From Magnetococcales bacterium (GTDB taxonomy: Bacteria > Pseudomonadota > Magnetococcia > Magnetococcales > JADFZT01), in NCBI GenBank assembly GCA_015232395.1, contig JADFZT010000025.1, positions 1-55,780 on the forward strand: DNA of 55,780 nucleotides. Direction: 5' to 3'. Made by a program: the position numbers and the translations under genes. The notes under the pieces are model-generated. The model was not told where the DNA came from. It saw only the letters and a program-made list of their open reading frames with translations, and searched no databases. This document shows, one piece after another, positions 37,340 through 45,123 of this stretch. Positions within the stretch are counted from its first letter, which is position 1. Each line of letters opens with the position of its first letter.

Positions 37340-37838
37340 GCGTTGATTCCGTTATCAGTTAAAAAAGGCAAAATCAAAACCGTGGGGGCTCGCCTCCACA
37401 CCTCCAGGGGTATGTATAGACATACCAAACCAAAATCAGACACATGACAAAATCACAACGTGATTTTGTCGGGATTCCAAAGGGTCTGGACCCTTTGGCG
37501 GGTTTGGGCGGAGCCCAAGGTTTTAGGCCGTTGACCTTGTCTTTCCCCCCCGGGGAGTTTGAGGGCGGAGCCCTCAAGGTTTTGGCCTTGTCTTTGACTC
37601 TTGGAGGATCTTGTCCGATTTTGGTTTGGATTGACTATAAATCAAGATCAAAAACAAGATCAAAACCGTGGGGGCTCGCCCCCACACCCCCGGGGGGGTG
37701 TAAATCAAGATCAAAAGATTAAGATCAAAAGATGTAAATCAAGATCAAGATCAAGATCAAGATCAAAGGACAAACCTTGGGGAGGACGAATCCTCCCCAA
37801 ACCCCACCTCTTTTTTTTTAATAGTATAAGATCAAAAG
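37340..37838. repeat. Repeat-rich GC mosaic spacer downstream of clpA
   Basis: About 500 bases of repeated modules. A GTGGGGGCTCG hairpin module occurs at about 37380-37411 and again at 37668-37700 (perfect stem 37668-37674 with 37679-37685). A GGCGGAGCCC/AAGGTTTT module occurs twice near 37506-37540 and 37564-37600. A near-perfect palindrome of CCAAAGGGTC and GACCCTTTGG is near 37477-37498. Hexamer GATCAA repeats occur at about 37643-37770. Open frames across it are by-products. These look like dispersed intergenic repeats of the host genome rather than a gene. Confidence 0.7.
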
Positions 37839-39974
37839 CTAACCCCTCTGCCACGTGTGATACTTTTTCAGCCAACTGAGAACCCCCTCAGACACATGGG
37901 CCTTTTTCCAATTGCCAGCAACATACTTATTCGCCTCAGCCATCGTCGGATAGATGTGAATGGTGCCTAAAATCTTGTTCAAACCCAAACCATGACGCAT
38001 CGCCAATACAAACTCCGCAATCAAATCCCCCCCATGCTCCCCAACAATCGTCACACCCAACAATTTATCCCGACCCGGGACCGTCAACACCTTCACCAAA
38101 CCATGCGCCTCTTCATCCGCAATCGCCCGATCCAAATCATCAATGCCATAAGTAGTGACCTCATAAGCAATCCCCCGCTCCTTGGCCTCAATCTCATTCA
38201 ACCCCACCCGCGCCACCTCAGGCTCAGTAAAGGTACACCAGGGAATCACCGAATAATCCACCTTGAATTTTTTAAACCGACCAAACAACGCATTCACCGA
38301 GGTATACCAAGCCTGATGCGCCGCCGTGTGGGTAAATTGATAGGGGCCAGCCACATCGCCACAAGCATAAATATGAGGAAAACGCGTCGCCAAAAAATCG
38401 TTCACCTCCACCGTGCCCTTGGAAGTCACCGGAATACCCAACTCCTCCAAACCAAACCCCGATGTATTGGCACGCCGCCCCATTGCCAGCAACAGCTGAT
38501 CGAACTCAATGGCAACCTCCTCCCCACCCGCTACGCAAATCAACGTTTTCACCCCATCCACCCATCGAAATGCCTTCGGCGTGTACCCCAAGCGAAGATC
38601 AATCCCCTCCCCCCGAAACCGTGCCGCCACCATCTCGGAAATCTCCACATCCTCCCGCACCATCAAACGATCCCGCCGCTGTACTAAAATCACCTCACTC
38701 CCCAAGCGGGAAAAAGCCTGAGCCAACTCACAGCCGATAGGGCCGCCACCCATCACGAGCAGTCTCTTGGGTTGCTCCCGAATGTCCCAGATCGTGTCAG
38801 AGGTGAGATAGTCCATCTCCTCCAAACCCGGAATGTCCGGCACCAGTGGCCGAGCACCTGTGGCAATCACGATATTACGGGTAGAAAGCGTCTTGCCATT
38901 CACTTCCACATGATAAGGAGAGGTAATTCGGGCAGCCCCCTGCAAGCACTCCACCCCGAGTTCGGTATAACGCTCTACCGAATCGTGAGGCTCGATGGTC
39001 TTGATCACCCGCTGCACCCGTTCCATCACCTGGACAAAATCAAAATCAACACTCACCGGCTTGAGTCCCAGCTCAGAGGCCCGCTTGGCGTGGGAGAGAA
39101 ACTTGGCCGTGCGGATAATCGCTTTGGAAGGAACACAACCGGTATTGAGACAATCCCCCCCCATACGGTGCTTTTCAATAAGAGTGACTTCCGCTTTGAC
39201 CGCCGCCGCGATATAGGAGGTCACAAGCCCTGCTGCGCCTGCCCCAATCACGATCAGATTGCGGTCAAATTTTTTCGGTCGGGAATAGCCTGCCAACACC
39301 TTGCGCGCCTGGACCAGGGCGACCATTTTTTTGGCGATCAACGGAAAAATCCCCAACAGCACAAACGATCCCATCAAGGCTGGAGATAAAATACCCGAGA
39401 TCGAATCAATCTGAGCCAGTTGCGTACCCGCATTCACAAAAACCAGAGTCCCCGGCAGCATGCCGATCTGGCTCACCAAAAAATAGGTCGGAGTCGAAAG
39501 GGCCGTCAGCCCCATGGCCAGGTTGATCAGGAAAAAAGGAAAGGCAGGCACCAAACGCAGGGTGAAGAGATAAAAAGCCCCCTCCTTCTGGACCCCCCGA
39601 TCAATCGCACCGATCCGATTCCCAAAACGAGTGCGAATGGTCTCCCGAAAAAGAAACCGGGAAGCCAGAAAAGCCAGAGTAGCCCCGATGGTGGAGGCAA
39701 AAGAGATGAGCACCGTCCCCCATCCAAGACCAAATATCGCCCCACCAATCAAGGTCATGGGCACCGCCCCCGGCAGGGAAAGTCCGGTCACCACCACATA
39801 GAGCAAAAAATAGATCCCAGCTGCCTTGAAGGGATGACTTTCATGGAATGCCTCAATGACAGCCCGCTGGGACTTGATGAATTCCAGGTTGAGATAATCC
39901 CCCAGCCCAAAAATAAAAAATCCCCCGATCAAACCGAAAATAACAATCAACAAAACAAACTTGGCTTTTTTCAT
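37839..39974 (-). CDS. TVP38/TMEM64 membrane domain fused to pyridine nucleotide-disulfide oxidoreductase
   Basis: A 711-residue fusion. Residues 1-220 are a VTT/DedA-like membrane domain: FVLLIVIFGLIGGFFIFGLG, FLLYVVVTGLSLPGAVPMTL and FTLRLVPAFPFFLINLAMG, the last with the characteristic RLVPxFPF motif. Residues ~235-700 form a class I flavoprotein disulfide reductase. The FAD motif is NLIVIGAGAAGLVTSYIAA, the redox cysteine pair is in GGDCLNTGCVPSKAI, the NAD(P) motif is RLLVMGGGPIGCELAQAF and IYACGDVAGPYQFTHTAAHQ follows. The C-terminal interface domain lacks a mercury-binding Cys pair and ends in a dimer region with HIYPTMAEA. The substrate, perhaps a membrane quinone or thiol, is unknown. 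GGAGAGG precedes the ATG. Confidence 0.92.
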   Translation of the reverse strand: MKKAKFVLLIVIFGLIGGFFIFGLGDYLNLEFIKSQRAVIEAFHESHPFKAAGIYFLLYVVVTGLSLPGAVPMTLIGGAIFGLGWGTVLISFASTIGATLAFLASRFLFRETIRTRFGNRIGAIDRGVQKEGAFYLFTLRLVPAFPFFLINLAMGLTALSTPTYFLVSQIGMLPGTLVFVNAGTQLAQIDSISGILSPALMGSFVLLGIFPLIAKKMVALVQARKVLAGYSRPKKFDRNLIVIGAGAAGLVTSYIAAAVKAEVTLIEKHRMGGDCLNTGCVPSKAIIRTAKFLSHAKRASELGLKPVSVDFDFVQVMERVQRVIKTIEPHDSVERYTELGVECLQGAARITSPYHVEVNGKTLSTRNIVIATGARPLVPDIPGLEEMDYLTSDTIWDIREQPKRLLVMGGGPIGCELAQAFSRLGSEVILVQRRDRLMVREDVEISEMVAARFRGEGIDLRLGYTPKAFRWVDGVKTLICVAGGEEVAIEFDQLLLAMGRRANTSGFGLEELGIPVTSKGTVEVNDFLATRFPHIYACGDVAGPYQFTHTAAHQAWYTSVNALFGRFKKFKVDYSVIPWCTFTEPEVARVGLNEIEAKERGIAYEVTTYGIDDLDRAIADEEAHGLVKVLTVPGRDKLLGVTIVGEHGGDLIAEFVLAMRHGLGLNKILGTIHIYPTMAEANKYVAGNWKKAHVSEGVLSWLKKYHTWQRG

Positions 39975-40452
39975 AACCTCTCCGGCTTGTTAAAAAAGCA
40001 GTTGGCTGGATGGTGAAGGTATTTCTTGCCAATCCAAAAAAATCAAGCATCACACATCCTCAGACCATTGGGAATCGTTTATTCATAGGCAATCATTCCA
40101 ATTGAAAATGGCACACATGGAAAAATAGTCATCACTCCTGCGCAAGCGGGAATCCAGAGTAGAGACAGCTTGCGACCTAAAGATGTGTAATCCCCAGAAA
40201 AACAGTGTGACTTTTTTTGGAAAAACGCATTGATTTTATCTATCTGTGCGTGTGGCCTACTGGATTCCCGATTACGTGGGAATGACAAGGGAGAGGCCAT
40301 GCGCATGCCACTTTGGCCTAAAAAACAACACCGGCTCAGAAGCTGGCATGAGGCGTGCGAGAAAAAGATCACCTGGGCATGATTATTTCACGGCTATCGA
40401 AAAAATCGGGCTCAATATCCACCCTGCACTGTCAACCAGCCCGATAAAAACC
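39975..40452. other. Intergenic region holding an inverted repeat element
   Basis: About 480 bases between the divergent fusion flavoprotein and HELTH-protein genes. It contains the REP-like inverted repeat at 40128-40286, described separately. Frames extending the downstream gene into it have no homology signal. Confidence 0.4.
40128..40286. repeat. REP/MITE-like element with inverted ends
   Basis: Left end 40128-40157 runs GTCATCACTCCTGCGCAAGC then GGGAATCCAG. The right end 40260-40286 is an inverted, slightly diverged copy running CTGGATTCCCGATTACGTGG then GAATGAC. They are about 100 bases apart. The ends resemble the widespread GTCATTCCCG/GGGAATCCAG intergenic repeats of proteobacteria. 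No transposase frame lies between them. Confidence 0.6.
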
Positions 40453-41040
40453 ATGTTTGATCTCCCACCCCTCGATTTTCAATCCCTGTCAGACAACCGT
40501 TTTTTCCTCATGGGGATGGCGGTGCTGCTGCTTCGGATCAAGAGCTTCTCCTCCAACAATCGCTTTGCCGTAGGGATCATCAATCTGTTTGGCACTTTTT
40601 TCCACGAACTCACCCACTGGCTGGTGGGGTGGCTGCTCAATGCCAAACCGGTGGGATTTACCGTCTGGCCCCGACGCAACATCGACGGCGCCATTGTATT
40701 GGGAGCGGTAACCCTGATGAACATCCGCTTCTACAATGCCCTGCCCACAGCCCTCTCTCCCCTGCTTCTGCTCCCCTTGGCTTTTGTGGTGGAGGGACGT
40801 TTTTTTGATTTTTTTCCTGCCACGTTGCCCGCTCTTTTCGGACTGGTCTTCGCCACCACCTTTCTGCTGGAAAACGCCATCCCCTCCCGAGCCGATTTCA
40901 GGATTGCCTTTGGCAACATCTGGGGCCTGCTTTTTTATTTGGCTGTGGGGGTGGGGGTATACGGTTGGCTGACAGGGAAGTGGCCTTGGGGGGGATCGAT
41001 GCAGAGCTTGACCACTTTTGCCCCCCTCTCCATCCAGTAG
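40453..41040 (+). CDS. Small membrane protein with HELTH zinc-metalloprotease motif
   Basis: A 195-residue integral membrane protein. It has about five hydrophobic segments; near residue 50 lies INLFGTFFHELTHWLVGWLL, which contains an HExxH zinc motif inside a membrane helix, as in site-2/M50-type proteases. The usual second metal-ligand motif (NxxPxxxxDG) is not evident. NLFGTFFHELTHW and AKPVGFTVWPRR recall M50-related DUF families. It could be a protease or an inactive relative. ATG 40453 is preferred because the upstream frame lies partly within the repeat element. I do not recognise a named homologue. Confidence 0.65.
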   Translation: MFDLPPLDFQSLSDNRFFLMGMAVLLLRIKSFSSNNRFAVGIINLFGTFFHELTHWLVGWLLNAKPVGFTVWPRRNIDGAIVLGAVTLMNIRFYNALPTALSPLLLLPLAFVVEGRFFDFFPATLPALFGLVFATTFLLENAIPSRADFRIAFGNIWGLLFYLAVGVGVYGWLTGKWPWGGSMQSLTTFAPLSIQ

Positions 41041-41378
41041 ATCCAAACCTGACCATCAGATCAATTCGTTTTGGAAGAGATGACCGTTGGCTTAAGCAGG
41101 CCATGGATACGGGATGTTTTGACTGGAAATTGAAATGGAAAAGCTGTGGGAGTGGCGACCGGAAGAGAGATGTCTGACAGGAATGGCCAACCTCAAGCTA
41201 TCAGAAAAGGCCGTCAGACGGAGGGCGTCATAAAAAAATCAGGGTGGATGGAAAACCGGCGAGAAACAGCCTTAACCGCCGGTTTTCCATCTTTCCCAGA
41301 TCATCTCAAGAAGAGACGAACACACCTTCTCAAGCTATCACATTGAAACAGACAACCAACTACCAACCGCACATCCAT
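41041..41378. other. Intergenic region with terminator between convergent genes
   Basis: About 340 bases with no gene. The hairpin at 41247-41291 is the only marked structure. Confidence 0.4.
41247..41291. terminator. Perfect 15-bp hairpin, probable terminator
   Basis: GATGGAAAACCGGCG at 41247-41261 pairs perfectly with 41277-41291 around a 15-base loop. On the minus strand seven T lie five bases beyond the stem, consistent with termination of the ParB-like gene transcript. The plus-strand side has only TTT. Confidence 0.7.
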
Positions 41379-42455
41379 TTACGGCGTAATGATCATATCT
41401 GTTTCTTCTTCACAGATGTCCCCATCGAAGTTCAGGTAGAGGTAGAGGCCATCCCTGTGGTAACCGTAATCCTCTGCCTTGTATTTTTCAGGATTGGGGT
41501 TGTGGGTTTTGAGATATTCCAGAGCCTCCGGAGCACGCATCAGGCCCGGGGTTTGGCTGTAGAGGCTGAGGAATATACTGTCGTGGGCTTCGGTTTCGCT
41601 GGCGGGCCAGGGTAGTTTTTCCCGCAGATAGTTGGCCCAGACAAACTCCATGAAATCCACCGCCTTGGGGGTGACACCAATGCGATCATAGATATCCTTG
41701 CACTGGGTCTTGCCATCCTTCAGATAGAGGCAGTTTTCCCGTACCCACCGGGAGATGGAACGATATTTATCGTTATGGGCCTCCTCAAACACCACTCCAA
41801 AATCCCCGGGATAGGGACCATCTTCGCTGTTGAAGCGGCTATCAGCCAGAGGTTTGCCGTTATTGTCATAGGGCCAAGTGTAAAACTCAGCGATCATGGT
41901 GTCCCAAAAGCTGTCCCAGGATGCCTTGTCTTTGAGGTCATCTTTCACTGTGGCGATAAATTTGACTTTCTTCCTTTTTTTATCAGACAGATTCTGAAAA
42001 CCTTCATAGTTCCACACCGCCGCTCCCAGATGGTGATGGTCGGTGGTATAGAAGGTTTTGTTGCCATCGTCCCCTTTGCGACCGCGCACCAGGGGAATGT
42101 GGCGATTGTCTGCATCCAGATAGTCGTTCAGAGCATCCACCATGCTGGAGGCGCTGACGGAAGAGAGCTGCCCTTTGTATTTTTTGTCATGTTTATCAAG
42201 ATATTTCCGAACTTTACTGTCTACTTTTTTGATTTTGCACTCAACCGCTGCCTTACCGACGGCATATTGAGTCAGGTGAATATCGGTGATCGGGATCGTG
42301 CACTCTTTCCCCGTTGTTCCTGTTTTTGGATCGCCGTAATCACTGGTTTTCAAATCTTCACACGCCTTTTTTTTCGCCATGGCGGTGGTTGGAACCAGTG
42401 CCAGGCTCAACAAAAACACCCCACACACTATGCTGGTTTTAATTTTTCCATTCAT
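41379..42455 (-). CDS. Secreted ParB-like nuclease-family protein (ParBc_2 type)
   Basis: A 358-residue exported protein. Signal peptide: residues 1-27 (SIVCGVFLLSLALVPTTAMA). The mature N-terminal half has the pattern ITDIHLTQYAVGKAAVECKIKKV, followed by HIPLVRGRKG and FYTTDHHHLGAAVW. These are the conserved blocks of the PF08857-type 'putative ParB-like nuclease' family, in which the ParB/Srx fold is predicted from sequence. The second half has no known domain. ParB-like proteins normally act on DNA in the cytoplasm; an exported member suggests a different role, such as a periplasmic nucleotide-dependent enzyme. The start is set at ATG 42455, with GGAGGGG seven bases upstream. It stands alone between a terminator and a gene-free spacer. 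Confidence 0.8.
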   Translation of the reverse strand: MNGKIKTSIVCGVFLLSLALVPTTAMAKKKACEDLKTSDYGDPKTGTTGKECTIPITDIHLTQYAVGKAAVECKIKKVDSKVRKYLDKHDKKYKGQLSSVSASSMVDALNDYLDADNRHIPLVRGRKGDDGNKTFYTTDHHHLGAAVWNYEGFQNLSDKKRKKVKFIATVKDDLKDKASWDSFWDTMIAEFYTWPYDNNGKPLADSRFNSEDGPYPGDFGVVFEEAHNDKYRSISRWVRENCLYLKDGKTQCKDIYDRIGVTPKAVDFMEFVWANYLREKLPWPASETEAHDSIFLSLYSQTPGLMRAPEALEYLKTHNPNPEKYKAEDYGYHRDGLYLYLNFDGDICEEETDMIITP

Positions 42456-42727
42456 AAACAATCCCCTCCCTCTTGGCTTGATTGAACGGCCTCACCGCTC
42501 ATCATGGTGCTGTTTCGGCATTGATCACCCCCATCAACCAATCTCGCTGGAAAACAATACAACTGCGCAAAATTGTATACATCCAGTTATGATCGCACAA
42601 AAGATGACATAAACCGACACAGAAAAACCAAAAGGATACCTGTTTTCCCGAAAGAGGCAACCTTAAAAATTACCCCATATTGATGGTTATCCCCCTAAAA
42701 AACAAACTGATGCAATGGCGTGATTTA

Positions 42728-43735
42728 TCAGGGATCCAGCAAATAGTTGCGTTCGAAGGGAATCTCTTCCCCCCGACCCACTTTAACCGTTAAGTTGAGT
42801 TGTAGCTGGAGGGGGCCATGAGAGGGGATTTTCAGCAAGCCACGACCAGCCGCTTCCACCCCATCACCGATGAGTTCGATGGAGTCGAAAACCACATCGC
42901 CATAGGAGGCGCGGCTCTGGAGAATCAGATGGTCGAAGGTGGGGGGAGCGGGTTCCTTGTGGGCCAGACGCCAGATATCCCGGAAAGGTTTCAGACCGGG
43001 TTGGGGGGTGGGGGTGGAGGTGAGGCCGATATCCTCCAAGGTGAGATCAAGGGTGGTTTCAGGGCGGCTGAGACTCCCGGCAGCTTTGGCCTTGGAATGG
43101 TCAGGCATTTTGCCGGTGGCCTTCAACCGTTTGGCGTAGCCGCCCCGCACATAAGGTTCTTCTATTTCCACCCGCCCCAGCTTGGGTGTGCCGTTGGCAG
43201 AGAGGGTTTTGAAGCCCATATCCGGGGAGAGTCTCGCCTCTGAGGTGGGAGAACGGGGCAAAACAACGCTCAATGATTTCGACTGCAACCACCAGAGCCC
43301 CCCATCCTGCTCAAAATAACCGGAAAGCGCTTGAATCCCCCCTTCAGGCACCCGCACCTCCCCGGCCTGAAACTGAACCTTGCCGGGCAAAACAGTAATA
43401 TCCGTCTCTTTGAGGGCCAGATCGTTGATATCGAGGCGGGTATTGGCCAATCCCGGCAGCCGATCCCACAGCGCCGCCAAAATCGCCACCCGCTTGGGAT
43501 TGCCGTGAAATTCTCGAATGTGCAGCTCGGCAAAGAGGGGGGAGAGTGAACGCAGAACCAGCTTGCCCAACAGGGTGATATCCGCTTCCACCCGATTGAA
43601 CTGCTTGACCATCAACTCGGAGCGGGGAATGGGGGATGGCTCGGAACCGAAGGCCAACACCCTTCCGGCTCCGATCAAAACCAGAGAAACCGCCATCAGT
43701 CGCCACCAATAGCGCTGTTGGAATCTCGGTTTCAT
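42728..43735 (-). CDS. Exported protein of unknown function
   Basis: A 335-residue protein with an N-terminal signal peptide (WWRLMAVSLVLIGAGRVLA, cleavage probably after Ala-28). The mature part is predicted mostly beta-strand with repeated alternation of short strands (DITVLPGKVQFQAGEVRVP, GLLKIPSHGPLQLQLNLTVKV). It reminds me of AsmA-like or LPS-transport beta proteins, but no motif is decisive. A long acidic/basic linker sits near residues 190-230. Start 43735 is preferred over the upstream frame because it begins the signal peptide and GGGGGAAG lies about eight bases before it. It is followed by no close gene. I do not recognise the family. Confidence 0.6.
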   Translation of the reverse strand: MKPRFQQRYWWRLMAVSLVLIGAGRVLAFGSEPSPIPRSELMVKQFNRVEADITLLGKLVLRSLSPLFAELHIREFHGNPKRVAILAALWDRLPGLANTRLDINDLALKETDITVLPGKVQFQAGEVRVPEGGIQALSGYFEQDGGLWWLQSKSLSVVLPRSPTSEARLSPDMGFKTLSANGTPKLGRVEIEEPYVRGGYAKRLKATGKMPDHSKAKAAGSLSRPETTLDLTLEDIGLTSTPTPQPGLKPFRDIWRLAHKEPAPPTFDHLILQSRASYGDVVFDSIELIGDGVEAAGRGLLKIPSHGPLQLQLNLTVKVGRGEEIPFERNYLLDP

Positions 43736-43900
43736 AACCGGACTTCCCCCCTTGCCTGTTTTTGAATGAATCACGCCCGATAGCCTGAGGCAAAAAGATC
43801 CCAGCCACAGACTATCGAGCATTTCTCATTCACAAAACATGCCACAATCCGAAAAACACACCTCCTTTGTCTCTTTATTCCGATTTATTGTCCCAAAAAA

Positions 43901-45013
43901 TCACGCTTTACGGGCATTCAGATAGGCCTGCTCTGATACCGCATGCCAGGAGACCGCCTGATCCCGGAATTTTTTGAATGATTCGTAGACCTCCTTGGAG
44001 AGAGGATCCTTGCCGGCAATCTCGGCGACCACCTCATCGGAGAGGGATTTCAACTTGGAGATCACCTCATCAGGGAAACGGCGCAGGTCCACCTTGTGGG
44101 TATCCACCAAAATGGAGAGGGCGTTGTTGTTGCGGGCGGTAAAGTCAGCCAACATATCCTGGTTGGCCACCTTACAGGCGTTCAAGACGATGGATTGCAG
44201 ATCTTTCGGCAGGGCGTGGAGGGCCTTTTTGTTGATCATGCACTCCAGGGTGGTGCCGGGCTCGTGCCAGCCGGGAAAGTAGTAATATTTGGCGGCCTTG
44301 TGGAGACCGAAAGCCAGGTCATTATAGGGGCCGACCCATTCGGTGGCGTCGATGGAGCCCGATTGCAGGGAAGGAAAAATTTCCCCGCCCGGGAGGCTGA
44401 CAGGCGTCCCCCCAGCGCGTTTGAGCACCTCCCCCCCCAGCCCCGGAATACGCATTTTGAGGCCTTTGAGGTCATCAACAGTGTTGATCTGCTTGTTAAA
44501 CCATCCCCCCATCTGCACGCCGGTATTGCCGATGGCGGTGGGCACCATGCCGAACTGATCGTAGAGCTTGCTCCAGAGTTCCATGCCGCCGCCGTGATAG
44601 AGCCAGCCGTTCATCTCCTGGGCGGTCAAGCCAAAGGGCACTGCTGCAAAAAACTGGGTGGCAGGGTGCTTGCCCTTCCAATAATAGGCTGCGCCATGAC
44701 CCATTTGGGCGGTGCCCCGGGAGACCGCATCGAACACCTCAAAAGCCCCCACCAGCTCCTTGGCGCCATAGACCTTGACCTTCAAACGGCCACCGCTCAT
44801 CTCACCGATGGTTTTGGCTAAAAAGTTGGCCCCCATTCCCAAACCAGGAAAGTTTTTCGGCCAGGTGGTGACCATTTTCCAACGAATTTTTTTGCCGGCA
44901 ATAGCGATGTTGGGTGCAGAAACAGCCGCAGCAGCAGCCCCGGTGGCGGCAACAGCGCCCTTTAAAAATCCACGACGGGTTTTAGGCTCGGCAGTTGACT
45001 CTTTTTTGCTCAT
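43901..45013 (-). CDS. TRAP transporter solute receptor (DctP/TakP-like), Tat-exported
   Basis: A 370-residue periplasmic binding protein. The leader has the twin-arginine motif TRRGFLKGAVAATG followed by an Ala-rich hydrophobic stretch and AIAGKK cleavage, so it is exported folded via Tat. The mature protein carries the DctP-type blocks: KIRWKMVTTWPKNFPGLGMG, FDAVSRGTAQMGHGAAYYW, LKGLKMRIPGLGGEVLKRAGGTPVS, and SIDATEWVGPYNDLAFGLHK. This matches the TakP/2-keto-acid binding subgroup. The dctQ and dctM membrane subunits are not in this window. GGAGGG immediately precedes ATG 45013. Upstream lies htrA, separated by 110 bases. Confidence 0.95.
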   Translation of the reverse strand: MSKKESTAEPKTRRGFLKGAVAATGAAAAAVSAPNIAIAGKKIRWKMVTTWPKNFPGLGMGANFLAKTIGEMSGGRLKVKVYGAKELVGAFEVFDAVSRGTAQMGHGAAYYWKGKHPATQFFAAVPFGLTAQEMNGWLYHGGGMELWSKLYDQFGMVPTAIGNTGVQMGGWFNKQINTVDDLKGLKMRIPGLGGEVLKRAGGTPVSLPGGEIFPSLQSGSIDATEWVGPYNDLAFGLHKAAKYYYFPGWHEPGTTLECMINKKALHALPKDLQSIVLNACKVANQDMLADFTARNNNALSILVDTHKVDLRRFPDEVISKLKSLSDEVVAEIAGKDPLSKEVYESFKKFRDQAVSWHAVSEQAYLNARKA

Positions 45014-45123
45014 TATTTCCCTCCAAACAATGAATGAAAGGCATCGCACACGGGGCTCCCCTCCTCTCCCCTCGATTCGGCACGATTCCCATTTTTTAAA
45101 CAGGATCAGGGTAATTCATCCCA

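Noticed and set aside
37601-37879. Plus-strand frame with Lys/Asp/Gln/Ser-rich repeats as a gene
   Set aside because: It is a translation of the GATCAA repeat mosaic and overlaps the flavoprotein fusion gene.
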